Assembly (NCBI GenBank): GCA_028877215.1
Contig: JAPPFJ010000031.1
Location: 62,001-126,000, forward strand
Reading direction: 5' to 3'
Length of the DNA stretch: 64,000 bases
Source of the DNA: Gemmatimonadota bacterium
GTDB taxonomy: Bacteria; Latescibacterota; UBA2968; GCA-2709665
The notes beneath the pieces were generated by a model. That model made no database searches and was not told the DNA's origin. It saw nothing but the letters and a program-made list of their open reading frames with translations. The translations under genes and the position numbers were made by a program. Within the stretch, counting starts at the first letter, position 1; every line of letters begins with the position of its first letter. Positions 52,952 through 62,297 of this stretch are shown in pieces.

Positions 52952-54171
52952 GGCAGGACGAGCGCGGCTGGCGGTTTGGTGGACTCCCGGATTTCGACGG
53001 TTGCAAACGTTCCGGGTGTGATTTCAAGGCGAGTGGCGTGCGGCGATGTCCAGGCGAAGCCGCTCCGCGTCGTCGCGTCCGGCGTGAGCGCGATTCGTGC
53101 CGGATATGGCGGGCCCGCTGCTGAGAAGATCGCGGCAAGCTCCTGGTTCCGGAGCACGGCGACCATGCCGTTCAGACTCGCCGGAAACTCGGAAACGTGT
53201 TCTACAGTACCAATCATGGAGCCGTACTCCTCGCGTCGGACGGTGGCCGGAGAAACGAGGACGGACATACCCGCCTTGACGCTCTTGCCATCCATCGCAG
53301 AGATATAAGCCAGCACGTCCAGACCTTCTCCACCGGTCTCAATGCTCAGTACGGACTCTCCGGGGTTGAGCGTAGCGCCAATCTGCGCCTTGATCTCGAT
53401 GATCCTCCCGGAGACCGGGGCGCGAATTCGCCAGGTCTCGATGAGCGCCCTGAGTTCGCTGACGTCCAACTCGGCTTTCAGGAGTTCGCCCTTGGCGTGA
53501 GAGAGCCGGGAATTGATGCCGCTCCGCCGCCGAACGTCGTCCACTTCGAGCGCGTCCCTCCGGCGCAGTAATTCGAACAGATTCTGCTGCAATGCGCTCA
53601 GCGCCTGTTCGCTTCGCTCGACGGCCGTCCGATCGATCATACGCTTTTCGAACAGCTTCCGGTCGTCACGAAGGCGCATGTCGGCCTTTTCTTTCAGTTC
53701 GCGGTTTATGCGTTCCATCTCGTCCAGGCGGTCCCGCTGCCTGGCGATGTTCTCCGCCGCAAGCCTGTTCTCCTCATTGGTCTCGGCGATGCGATCCCGG
53801 AGTTCCAGCTTGTGCTCGGCCACGAGCGCCACGGCGCCCTCCAGCCGTTCACTCGTCTCCACGTCGAAGATTTCAGCCACCACGTCGCCTTCACGAACCT
53901 GCTGTCCGACGGTGGCCGTGATTCGCGCCAGTCTGCCGCCGCCAGACGACGCCGCGTCGAACACCACACCTTTGCGACTCAGAAAAATGCCTTCCGCTTC
54001 CACGTAGATGGAAATCTCGCCCCAGATACTCCATGCCACCACAGCGCCGGTCAACGCGACGAGGACGCAGAGCCACAGCCATGTCATCGGCGTTGTCACG
54101 TAAAGCGCGCGGTCCAGGTGTTCGGGCGTCCTCAGGCGATCAAGTGGATTTTTCCGGTCGGGTTCGTTCAT
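52924..54171 (-). CDS. NHLM bacteriocin-system HlyD-type secretion protein
   Basis: A 415-residue adaptor with one N-terminal transmembrane helix (about 28-52, WLWLCVLVALTGAVVAWSIWG), a lipoyl half-motif (GGRLARITATVGQQVREGDVV), a long coiled-coil hairpin (about 105-235), and the second half IRAPVSGRIIEIKAQIGATL. ATG 54171 (MNEPDRKNPLDRL) is preferred over the track's 54210. First gene of the NHLM export operon; it links the ABC pair to an outer-membrane channel. Confidence 0.88.
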   Translation of the reverse strand: MNEPDRKNPLDRLRTPEHLDRALYVTTPMTWLWLCVLVALTGAVVAWSIWGEISIYVEAEGIFLSRKGVVFDAASSGGGRLARITATVGQQVREGDVVAEIFDVETSERLEGAVALVAEHKLELRDRIAETNEENRLAAENIARQRDRLDEMERINRELKEKADMRLRDDRKLFEKRMIDRTAVERSEQALSALQQNLFELLRRRDALEVDDVRRRSGINSRLSHAKGELLKAELDVSELRALIETWRIRAPVSGRIIEIKAQIGATLNPGESVLSIETGGEGLDVLAYISAMDGKSVKAGMSVLVSPATVRREEYGSMIGTVEHVSEFPASLNGMVAVLRNQELAAIFSAAGPPYPARIALTPDATTRSGFAWTSPHATRLEITPGTFATVEIRESTKPPAALVLPWIKEKLSH

Positions 54172-54767
54172 ATTTGAGAAGGCCGGGAAACCAGGCGTGC
54201 GGCATTTCAATCAAATCTATGGCAATGCGCACGGTCGGTTTGCGCCATCAAAGTACCGGCGTGCATCGGGACAACGAGAGCGGTGGCCAGATTGACATAT
54301 GTGAACAATTATCTCGAAACGCAAGAATAATATGATTTTTTCGTGATTTCCTTTGATGCCAGCGAATTTTAGGTATATCGTTTGACGATGTCAATAAACA
54401 TTTCGAGTCCACGCCCCGGTCGTTCGATTGGATCAACCCGCTCAACGCGCAATCATAACAAAAAGACCACCCATATGCGGGTGGTCTTTTTCGATCGGCA
54501 GTCATCCGTCCGAAACGGTCGGCCGGAGGCGCCTGTTAGTCTCCATCCGAGACTATATCAGGGCATATTATGAAATTCAGGCGATAATTGCGGTCCTTTC
54601 AATGACTTATTCATGATATTCAGAGCGAATTGGAAATCGCAATCCGACCTCGGCAACTCACTCTTGCGAAAGACAATCACCCTTAAACGTACGTCGTCAG
54701 CCGGGAAGTGACCCAAGACCACTCGATGGCCAAAAATACGCACCTCCCGCACGCAGATGACCAAGTT
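54172..54767. other. Gap between NHLM operon and defence-like island
   Basis: Should hold the promoter of the NHLM operon near 54250-54360, an AT-rich stretch with no clear box pair. It also holds the bidirectional terminator listed separately. The remaining 280 bp next to the helicase remnant contain no supported gene; short minus-strand frames there do not continue the helicase. Confidence 0.45.
54460..54491. terminator. Bidirectional rho-independent terminator
   Basis: AAAAAGACCACCC-6 nt-GGGTGGTCTTTTT: a perfect 13-bp symmetric stem with T-runs on both strands. It separates the defence-like operon from the NHLM operon. Confidence 0.9.
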
Positions 54768-55064
54768 CTAATTCCACGTCGATCCACCCTGAACGTCGGC
54801 GACAACACACTTTATCACAGAACCAGCGACAGCCACTGTAGACAGTTGAGAGCGCTTGCCTCCGAAACGACAGATGTCGTCGCAAATGGCGGCAGTCGCA
54901 GCTTCCGTTTTGCCCGTCGCTGACGGAGACGCAAACAGAACGTCATGTCCCTTGCCAATCTCGGGCATTACCGCTTTCTGACCGTCGTTTTGTTTGCGTC
55001 GCTCGAAGAAAATCGGAAACGTACCCTGCATCATACTGCACAATTGCGCCCGATCCTCATTCAT
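54768..55064 (-). pseudogene. Truncated DEAD/DEAH-box (Lhr-like) helicase remnant
   Basis: 98 codons remain. ATG 55064 overlaps the stop of the upstream ATPase gene (ATGAATGA). The frame reads to GHDVLFASPSATGKTEAATAAIC, the Q-motif/Walker A part of a superfamily 2 helicase, then drifts (VADVQGGSTWN) and stops. DEAH, SAT and C-terminal motifs are missing, and I find no continuation in other frames. A deletion or degradation has removed nearly all of a gene that would normally be 800 residues or more. Confidence 0.72.
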
Positions 55065-56520
55065 CCCAGGGTAGTACCTCGCCAGCAACTTGACGCGCTG
55101 CCTCGTCAACCGATTTTGCCAGTTCATCTATTCCCACCTCTCGTGTATGGCTGAGCAGAACCGCTGGGCAGAAGCCTGCCAGCTTGGTCCAATTTCGCAA
55201 TATTCGCTCATCGACCGGTGCTTCTCCGAATCTCGTACGCAATATACCGGCGATCCGCGTCCGAACGTCAGGATCGACAAGGATCTGCACCTTAGGGCCG
55301 AGACGTTCTCCACACTCTTTGAGAAAATCCAATACCCATTTCTCATAATCGGCATCATTTGCCGACGAGAGTAGCACCACATCGCTCTTATCGTGAATAA
55401 AGACGCTTATCTCCCCGACCTTGCGCCGAAGGTAACGCGTGTCCTCCCCTTCGGTCAATCCGACGAATAATGCGAAATGAGGTCCCTCTCTCCAGAAACG
55501 TGGTAGATCGAAATGTTCATAGTCGTCGTCGGGATTGTCAAGATTATAGCGAGGTCGATGTGCACATCGTGCAAGAACATCAAAGAAGTTGTTCGCGCGG
55601 GCATATCGGTTGAACGAATACGTGCGCACATGCTCCGCTTCGTCGATTATTATAACAAGGCCCTTGTAGCCCAGCGACTTGACGATATCATGTAGAACGA
55701 CTAAGTTGTATGCATAGACAATGCCAGTATCCTTTACCTGCGGAAGGGTTGGGATCTTTTCTCTGTACCCGGCTTGCCAACTCAGCGATCTGATAGTCCG
55801 GATCTGCTTCATCTGCCCTGCAAGCCAGTTGACTGCAGACACATAATCCGAATCGTCCCGACGATGTGAGAGATACAGTAGTGCTTTCAACCCCTGACTG
55901 AACCAAGGCGAGCGTCTCACATACGAAAGACCCCTGATCGTCGTCCAATTGTCCCGTATTTCCTTGACAAGATCGAAAAAGTCGAGGCTTCGGCTGCCGT
56001 CCGTGCGTGTGGGGAATTCAAGACCGCTCGTAAGCGCCTGGTAAACTGTTGAGGGTTTGGCAGGATCCGCTGCCTTTGGATCAAGTTCAACTGAGGCGGT
56101 AACCCATCCATCCCGGAGCGCAACCGACTTAACAACGCGAAGATGATGAGACTTTCCTGATCCATAATAACCCATGTAGACTCGACAGAGCCCGCTTTCT
56201 GGTGCTCGATCCAACAAATGACTGATTTCTTCCGCCAATTCCTCTCCGCCGATCGTCAGGTTGACCAACCGTTCTGGATCAGTTGGCACGACACCAAGAT
56301 TCACTGCTTCAAACACCTTACGAAACGCTTGATCTGACACTGGCTGCGATTGTTGTGGCTGCGACCCAGGGTCAGGATGATTTAATCGGGGACGTAAATC
56401 TCTGACTTCAACATCGAGTTCCTCACCAAAAAACTCGACTGTGGCGACATCGCCTAGAACAGAGACAACTTTCCCAATGCCGAAAACTAGATGGTCAACT
56501 TCCAAACCGACCTCGATCAC
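55057..56520 (-). CDS. BrxD-like (DUF2791) P-loop ATPase
   Basis: A 487-residue ATPase of the BREX BrxD/DUF2791 type. The first 45 residues form a small beta-barrel-like domain (VDHLVFGIGKVVSVLGDVATVEF). Then come RVYMGYYGSGKSHHLR (Walker A), GLVIIIDEAEHVRTYSFN (Walker B with catalytic Glu) and FVGLTEGEDTRYLRR. The start is GTG, overlapping the previous gene (GTGA). In BREX type 2 and in Shango, such ATPases are encoded next to a DEAD/DEAH helicase, as here. No methylase or PglZ phosphatase gene is present, so it is not a BREX locus. Confidence 0.82.
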   Translation of the reverse strand: MIEVGLEVDHLVFGIGKVVSVLGDVATVEFFGEELDVEVRDLRPRLNHPDPGSQPQQSQPVSDQAFRKVFEAVNLGVVPTDPERLVNLTIGGEELAEEISHLLDRAPESGLCRVYMGYYGSGKSHHLRVVKSVALRDGWVTASVELDPKAADPAKPSTVYQALTSGLEFPTRTDGSRSLDFFDLVKEIRDNWTTIRGLSYVRRSPWFSQGLKALLYLSHRRDDSDYVSAVNWLAGQMKQIRTIRSLSWQAGYREKIPTLPQVKDTGIVYAYNLVVLHDIVKSLGYKGLVIIIDEAEHVRTYSFNRYARANNFFDVLARCAHRPRYNLDNPDDDYEHFDLPRFWREGPHFALFVGLTEGEDTRYLRRKVGEISVFIHDKSDVVLLSSANDADYEKWVLDFLKECGERLGPKVQILVDPDVRTRIAGILRTRFGEAPVDERILRNWTKLAGFCPAVLLSHTREVGIDELAKSVDEAARQVAGEVLPWDE

Positions 56521-57809
56521 CCGTGCTCTCCATCAAGAGGAGGTTCATTGTCACTGACGAAATCCGTCGCCTGTTCCGTGCTTATTGAGCATTCTCTCTG
56601 CAGCTGTTGGCCAAGAAACCGACAATATTGATACACGAAAAATCGTGGTTTCGGCGTCTCGAACCAGTTTTTCTCTTGTGTAGAGACGATTTCTTTCATA
56701 TTCGATTTTTGAATCTCCTGATTCCATTTTTTGTTGTGAGCCTGACTGAAGACAGCCAACAATCTCTCACCTATGCGGTAGATGACTTCTCTTGAATTTG
56801 TTTCTTCCAAATTGATAAGTGGCACCAAAGGACTGCCCTTCGAAAACGCCGTGCTGCCTATCCGATCCTGAAGCGCTCTATATTTGCTAATCACCTCCGA
56901 TCGAAAATCCTGTGTAGCAGCGTATAGAAACATTATCCCACCGAACTCGCCCTCGGCGTTTTGATTGATCATTGTCAGTAAATTCTCGATGGCTTGCCTC
57001 TGCTTAACTGAACCACGTCGGAAGGAGGTTATTCGACTCCCTTCATCAAAGGCAATAAGGAACCCTTGGTAGGCCATGCGTGTTCTCAGAAAGGCGATAA
57101 CCGTCTTTAGTCGTCGGAAAGCGTTATCATCGCGCACTGGTTCAAAAAGCCCCATGTTCCTGAGGGTGGTTGACCGCGCGTTGTCGCCCTTGACCCACGC
57201 AATCAATTCGTAATCGCTCCCGGAAGTGATTGCACCGCACGCCAACTTCAAGAGGCGCTGACTTAGTGCGGTAAGTGCGGAGGCCATCTGCGGGTCTGGA
57301 GCACCTCGCCAAAGGCCACCGATCTGCTCCTCGATTTGTCTTTGTACCAAATCCGGCACATTGTTGCCCGGTTCGGCACCGAGTTGGTTTATTCGTCGTC
57401 GAATCCAACTGTCAATTAGAACATCAAGACCCTTGTCGTCACTGCCATCCAATTGCGCTTCAAAGGGTGGCTGAAACGATCTCATAGTCGCGCGAAAAAT
57501 CGCGGACGGGGAATTGAACGGACACTCTATCCCCACAGACACAATCGCGGTGATAACGTCCTGCTCGCTAGCCCGTTGGGCAAGACTATTGATGAACTGA
57601 GTCTTGCCGCTCCCGTAATCCCCTTCCAGATATTTGAAGCATCCCAATCCCTCTGCAAGCTGTCCACGGAAGTAATTTTGATCAAGGGCATCAAGAATAT
57701 GATCCGTACCCACATTGATGAAATATGAATATTTACCCGGGGCGATCGGGGAGTTCATCAATCGACGCAGCAAATTCCGAGCGTCATCGCTGTTGATCGA
57801 TACTTCCAT
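56517..57809 (-). CDS. Second BrxC/BrxD-like (DUF2791) P-loop ATPase
   Basis: A 430-residue relative of the neighbouring ATPase: YLEGDYGSGKTQFINSL is Walker A, GFLIAFDEGSRITSFRR Walker B and FLYAATQDFRSEV the sensor strand. The phage-defence BREX/Shango families use this AAA-like module. It lacks the N-terminal small domain of its partner and ends in a hydrophilic tail. GGGAGGA lies six bases before the ATG. Two different DUF2791-like ATPases in one operon may form a hetero-oligomer. Confidence 0.78.
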   Translation of the reverse strand: MEVSINSDDARNLLRRLMNSPIAPGKYSYFINVGTDHILDALDQNYFRGQLAEGLGCFKYLEGDYGSGKTQFINSLAQRASEQDVITAIVSVGIECPFNSPSAIFRATMRSFQPPFEAQLDGSDDKGLDVLIDSWIRRRINQLGAEPGNNVPDLVQRQIEEQIGGLWRGAPDPQMASALTALSQRLLKLACGAITSGSDYELIAWVKGDNARSTTLRNMGLFEPVRDDNAFRRLKTVIAFLRTRMAYQGFLIAFDEGSRITSFRRGSVKQRQAIENLLTMINQNAEGEFGGIMFLYAATQDFRSEVISKYRALQDRIGSTAFSKGSPLVPLINLEETNSREVIYRIGERLLAVFSQAHNKKWNQEIQKSNMKEIVSTQEKNWFETPKPRFFVYQYCRFLGQQLQRECSISTEQATDFVSDNEPPLDGEHG

Positions 57810-57820
57810 GTCGTTCCTCC

Positions 57821-58726
57821 CTATCTGACGACTTTCCTACGTATGTAGATCATTGGTCTTACAACTGTTCCTTCCGCATTTGCCGGTACGAAAAACGAAC
57901 GCGACTTTGTGCCATGAGCCTGATTGAGCGTAGCCGGAATCAGTTCAAAAGAGTTAGATTGACCCAAAGATGATATCTGCCGCCGCCAATTGATCAGATT
58001 TGCAATAAAAACTGCCTCTGGAACGTCCTCGAAATTCCGACGCGATGGTCTTCCCCAGAACCGTTGACTCTGTACAGCGATCTTGAACAGCCGTGCAACG
58101 TCAGCGATCAATACGTTGTCATTCCCTGTGCGGTGTCTCGCCATGGTCCACGCGAACGCTAATCGTTCAAGGAAGTCATCAACCGGTAGAGTCCATTTTT
58201 CAACTGCCTCATCGGCGGTCTTAAATCCACCTACAACATAGTCTATATCGGCAGGGATCTTATCGATAACTGGATAGTGAGGTGTCATCGACCAAGCCCA
58301 GTTCTGGCCACCCTTGTCAGAGACAAGCACCAAACGACCGGCAAAAAACTGATTGTCTCTGTAGCCGGTCCGCACGCCCTTCAGATGGCTAAGCGCCTGA
58401 AGTGCAAACCTTCTACGGTTTTCAGGATGACGCATGCGTTCAGCATGCTGCTTCACGGCGAGCTTAGCTTGTTCGATCTCGCGGGCAGCCGCGGGTCCAA
58501 GAACGGACTCTTTGGGCAATGCCAGCGCGGCTAGCTCCTGCTGTCGCTCGATCCGTGCAGGGGGTATGTCGAGACCGTCCGCACGAGTTTTGCCTTGACC
58601 CAGAATCCGAGGCAGCCGGGCGGCCAGAATTCCCCTTGCGTTGGCAAGTAATCCTGTGCCTTTTGCATAATCCTCGAATGCGGGAAACAGGACTTTATCG
58701 GTGGCCTTCAATGTACCTACTCCCAT
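57821..58726 (-). CDS. Unknown protein of the defence-like operon
   Basis: A 301-residue soluble protein that I do not recognise. It is mostly helical in the first half (ILAARLPRILGQ, IEQAKLAVKQHAERMRHPENRRRF), with strands later (FAGRLVLVSDKGGQNWAWSM) and a basic C-terminus (RPMIYIRRKVVR). There is no signal peptide or membrane helix. ATG 58726 is preferred to the track's TTG one codon earlier. It lies between the HelD-like and the ATPase genes with gaps of 6 and 11 bp, so it belongs to the same transcript and is probably an adaptor or effector of the system. Confidence 0.65.
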   Translation of the reverse strand: MGVGTLKATDKVLFPAFEDYAKGTGLLANARGILAARLPRILGQGKTRADGLDIPPARIERQQELAALALPKESVLGPAAAREIEQAKLAVKQHAERMRHPENRRRFALQALSHLKGVRTGYRDNQFFAGRLVLVSDKGGQNWAWSMTPHYPVIDKIPADIDYVVGGFKTADEAVEKWTLPVDDFLERLAFAWTMARHRTGNDNVLIADVARLFKIAVQSQRFWGRPSRRNFEDVPEAVFIANLINWRRQISSLGQSNSFELIPATLNQAHGTKSRSFFVPANAEGTVVRPMIYIRRKVVR

Positions 58727-58732
58727 CAAGGT

Positions 58733-61021
58733 TCAGGATTGCGTTACATCGAATAGATCTCGCGACACACCCCGAAGCACCGAGGGATATTCCTCAGCGA
58801 TAAGGCCTAAGCGTCGGGTAGGCCGCGAAAGACCCACATAGGCTCGTTCTCGCGTGAAGTTCAGCGAAGCACTTTTGACCCCTTCGAGTCCCAGAACGAT
58901 ACAGGCATCGAATTCAAGACCCTTAATTCGTTCAACTGACGTCGTAATTAGACCATCACCCGAGGGTTCCCACTCTCGAGCCAGTGGGACATTAAGGTTC
59001 GCTAACTCCGATCGAAGTCGCGACAGCGCCTGTTCGTCTTCGTTAATCTGAATAAGCGCGACACTTTGAACGACATCGGAGCGTCTAAGCACGGCCACGA
59101 GTTGGCTGATACGCAACGCTTGGTCGTGCGGTGGAGTAATAATCAGTTGAGGCTTTTTGTCTTCCAGCGTCTCGTTAACATCAAACGATGGGCGCTCTTT
59201 AAAGGCGACCTCATAGAACCCCTGCAGAAAGCGACCGATCTGCCGGCTTTGTCGTATATTTCGGGCAAACAGATAAATCTGATCGGTTCCGGGTCCGCGT
59301 AGCGAGTGGCCCACATGGAGCGCTTTCGGCGAAGTCATTCCATGAACTGGGCTGACAATCTGCCTAAAATCCGAAGAGACCGTCAATGCACCATCCGGAT
59401 CCACAAGCGATCCAATCAACGAGGCCTCCGCGACACAAAGGTCTTGCGCCTCGTCTATCACAACATGCGTCCACCGTTGATCACCATGCAGCGCCAGACC
59501 GATCGCTGAAGGCACCTCGCGGAACTTTAGCCCAAACTCACTTGTCTCGGGAAGAGCAAAACGAAGGAGCCAAGCGAGCCAAGGTCGGTCCTCGGGGCCG
59601 TAGAGACGATCAGACCAGTCCTTGACCGCACTACCCAGCACATCCGCCTCGTCGACGCGGTCCCCCGTCCCGCGTCTCATCCTGACTGCCGCCTCGGATT
59701 TCATATCCCCGAAATAGGACATCAGTGCGGAGAGTGGATCATAAACCGCGTAGAGCCATTGCAGAAAAAAGGTGTCAAAACGTGCGCCGGATTCCGCTGA
59801 CATCGATGCTCGAGCCTTGGTATAGCTGTCGACAACAGCCGAAAACACTGCCTTCATCGACAATTCTGATCGCAATGGATCTGAGCCTATCCGGGTACGA
59901 TTGCCATGGGAAGAAAGGTCACCCGCCAGAGTTCTCAAAGCACTATGTTTATCTTGGTTCACAGTCATCCAAGGGGCGTCAGTAACAGATTCCAATCGGC
60001 TGGCAATCTGTCGCTCATAGACTTCCCACAACCGCCCAAGGTCGTAATGATCGGAGAGGCCGAGCACAGCGGCTCGCGCAGCGCTCTCCAGGCGTGACAG
60101 TCTTCTTTGCCGCGGACGAGCACTGTGCTTGAACACCCACGCGTGATCCAGATACCGTTCAATGAACTCGTTTACCGGCTCAACCACAAATTCGGGAATG
60201 TTGAGCTGATCTATCAGCAGATTCTTCGCATGCTCCACCAAGTTATCGTTGGCCAGAAACACTCGCGTCAGGTCTGGCGAATATGTGACGAGCCGGCTGT
60301 GTTCCTGACGCTCATCCTGTTGATCATACAAAAACCGGATTCGCTGAAAGGCGACTGTCGTCTTGCCCGATCCTGGAGCTCCAGTTACAAGCATCAATCC
60401 AGACATGCGGGAAATAAACGCCGAAACCTGGTCTGGCGTCATGTCCAGCTTGACAGCCTTGAGCCCCGTTTTAGGCCTTGCTGTTGTGCGTGGTCTAACG
60501 GCCCCGCCAGGCTGATAGACTCCCGATAGATCTGGAAACAAACTGTCGAAACGCGCCTTCGCGCGTGGTTTCACGCTTAGTAGTCGATAGCCGTTTGCAC
60601 TTATATCCTTGACTTCGCCTATTCCGAGCGCCAATGCACTTTGAAGGCCGGGATGAGTCCACGCAAGAACGTTCACCGACTGACCATCACTACTAAGGAC
60701 CTCGTTAGCTTTCGAGTTCGTATTTGCGTACCAAAGCTGTTCCCTTTCAAGCGGCCTACCCGAAATGTCAGCTGATTTGGTGTACACTTCCACCATTACG
60801 TGAAAAGCCTCGTCTGCAATGGCTTTAAGGGATTTCCGGTCTCGATCCAGATGTTCCATTCTGCTCTTGTGGGATTTCGTCACACCGAAGCGACTGTCCG
60901 TTTGAGGCGTACGAAGACGCCCGAGTTTACTTCTCGCCACTTCAATCACGAATTCCGCATTCTGCCGGTCTCGTTGAACGCGGTGATTAAGCCCAAATCT
61001 CTTCCTGTCATTTGTGTCCAT
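58733..61021 (-). CDS. UvrD/HelD-like superfamily 1 helicase
   Basis: A 762-residue SF1 NTPase. An N-terminal helical segment (about 1-60) resembles the coiled coil of HelD-like proteins. LVTGAPGSGKTTVAFQRI is Walker A (about residue 220), WTHVVIDEAQDLCVAEA Walker B, TSVERIKGLEFDACIVLG motif V and YVGLSRPTRRLGLI motif VI. Relatives act in repair, RNA polymerase recycling or phage defence. ATG 61021 follows GGAGGT; the track's ATG at 61036 is upstream of that site. First gene of a four- to five-gene operon with a good promoter. Confidence 0.82.
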   Translation of the reverse strand: MDTNDRKRFGLNHRVQRDRQNAEFVIEVARSKLGRLRTPQTDSRFGVTKSHKSRMEHLDRDRKSLKAIADEAFHVMVEVYTKSADISGRPLEREQLWYANTNSKANEVLSSDGQSVNVLAWTHPGLQSALALGIGEVKDISANGYRLLSVKPRAKARFDSLFPDLSGVYQPGGAVRPRTTARPKTGLKAVKLDMTPDQVSAFISRMSGLMLVTGAPGSGKTTVAFQRIRFLYDQQDERQEHSRLVTYSPDLTRVFLANDNLVEHAKNLLIDQLNIPEFVVEPVNEFIERYLDHAWVFKHSARPRQRRLSRLESAARAAVLGLSDHYDLGRLWEVYERQIASRLESVTDAPWMTVNQDKHSALRTLAGDLSSHGNRTRIGSDPLRSELSMKAVFSAVVDSYTKARASMSAESGARFDTFFLQWLYAVYDPLSALMSYFGDMKSEAAVRMRRGTGDRVDEADVLGSAVKDWSDRLYGPEDRPWLAWLLRFALPETSEFGLKFREVPSAIGLALHGDQRWTHVVIDEAQDLCVAEASLIGSLVDPDGALTVSSDFRQIVSPVHGMTSPKALHVGHSLRGPGTDQIYLFARNIRQSRQIGRFLQGFYEVAFKERPSFDVNETLEDKKPQLIITPPHDQALRISQLVAVLRRSDVVQSVALIQINEDEQALSRLRSELANLNVPLAREWEPSGDGLITTSVERIKGLEFDACIVLGLEGVKSASLNFTRERAYVGLSRPTRRLGLIAEEYPSVLRGVSRDLFDVTQS

Positions 61022-61044
61022 GTAACCTCCGATCATTAGACTTA

Positions 61045-61073
61045 AGCATACAAAAAAGAACTTCGCTTGTCAA
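61045..61073 (-). promoter_or_regulatory. Sigma70-type promoter of the defence-like operon
   Basis: TTGACA, 17-base spacer, TATGCT on the minus strand. The predicted start near 61038 is about 17 bases before the helicase start codon, with GGAGGT between. Confidence 0.75.
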
Positions 61074-61634
61074 TATCTTTATCAGGTAACCAAAAGTATT
61101 AATATACGCGCGCGTGGAATCTACATCGTATTTATCTGATAGAAAAAGAAATCCATATACAAAATCGAAACGCCAACGATCCATTGCTCACGACGTCGGC
61201 AACCATCCGTTGCAATGCGACGTGTCCGCAACTTTGATCGTGTCCGGTTCAGCTACAAGGAGTTGCGCCGCATTATTCCAAGCCGTTCAGCCGTGGAGAA
61301 CAGCTGAGCGGAGCGTCCTTTTGTAGTTCGCACGGAAAGTGGGTGTCGCCTTGGATATCCCTGAGACGTATTGAAAGGCACTCCGGAATCGGACTTTCGC
61401 GCTGGGCGCGGCCTGCACCTTCTTTAACGCGTACTGTACTGAGAAGAACGCGAGGAATTGGGAGAAAGTCCGAAGGTGGCTGGTCTTTGTAATTGCGTGG
61501 TAATCACTGCTGTCCAAGAACCGTGGGATTCTTGGAGATGAGGTTTGAAAAGTGGATTCGATTGGCGACTATGGACGGGATAGACCCGGATAACGAAAAC
61601 CAGGTTGCCATGGGTTCACGTCAGTTGCAATGCA

Positions 61635-61791
61635 TGTCATTCTGAGCGGAGTCGAAGCATCTCTCGCCGCATGGGTCCCGCGCTGCAGGCGGACGTGCTG
61701 CCTCTCAGGTATCGATACGTGAAAATCGCACCGGGATGATCCGATGCAGCAGTAGATCCTTCGTCGGCCTAGGGGCCTCCTCTGGATGACA
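61635..61791. repeat. MITE-like element 1
   Basis: Starts TGTCATTCTGAGCGGAGTCG and ends GGCCTCCTCTGGATGACA, imperfect terminal inverted repeats (TGTCATtCTGAG/CTCtGGATGACA). No ORF inside codes for a transposase. Confidence 0.65.
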
Positions 61792-61824
61792 GTGGGAAGC
61801 AATATGCTTGACTATCGGCCAACG

Positions 61825-61945
61825 TGTCATTCTGAGCGGAGTCGAAGAATCTCCCGTATTCTCGATTGTACGTGTCGTACATGGCCTTTGTAGACGACCT
61901 TGTGCGCGGACACTTAAACTGGCTCGAGGCCTCCTCAGGATGACA
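61825..61945. repeat. MITE-like element 2
   Basis: Second copy: TGTCATTCTGAGCGGAGTCG at one end, GGCCTCCTCAGGATGACA at the other, the same termini as element 1 and 34 bp away. The interior differs. Confidence 0.68.
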
Positions 61946-62238
61946 GTCTTCGCAAAGGTAGGACCGACTCGTTTCGCCAATGGCTGTGGACGATTTTGCC
62001 AGCCATATATTTCGCGTGTTTTCGCGACTTTCGTAGTGACTCAAACCCGTTTTTGGACAGGTTTGATGCAAATTGAAAAAGGCGATTAAACTGCGGATTA
62101 CCAAGATACATCAGGTCACTGGACGTGAACGGAAAATACGTCCTTTTGGAAGACCCTTACGCCCCGTTTCAGGGGTATTCGTCGCGTCGCCGCGTTGCTG
62201 GTTTTTTCAATTTGGGGTTAACTGTGAACCTGACAGGC

Positions 62239-62267
62239 AAAAGGCATCCGCCAGACCAACGGATGCC
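62239..62267 (-). terminator. Terminator of the TonB-dependent receptor gene
   Basis: GGCATCCG-9 nt-CGGATGCC, 8-bp perfect stem, followed by TTTTGCC on the minus strand. It lies 30 bp after the receptor stop codon. Confidence 0.8.
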
Positions 62268-62297
62268 CTTTGTGAGACTGTTATGAATCACGGACCG

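Larger units (their letters stand above)
61074..62238. other. Repeat-rich gene-free stretch
   Basis: No supported gene over about 1.1 kb. It holds two MITE-like inverted-repeat elements (listed separately). The short minus-strand frame at 61287-61517 and the plus-strand frame at 61539 have no recognisable family and are not annotated. The left edge near 61100 has an unusual GCGCGCG run in AT-rich DNA. Confidence 0.45.

Noticed and set aside
54768-61021. A complete BREX system
   Set aside because: No PglX-type methylase, PglZ/BrxZ phosphatase or BrxL/BrxB gene is present; only BrxD-like ATPases and helicases are found.
61287-61517. 76-residue minus-strand ORF in the repeat-rich gap
   Set aside because: No Shine-Dalgarno and no recognisable domain; likely a chance frame or relic.
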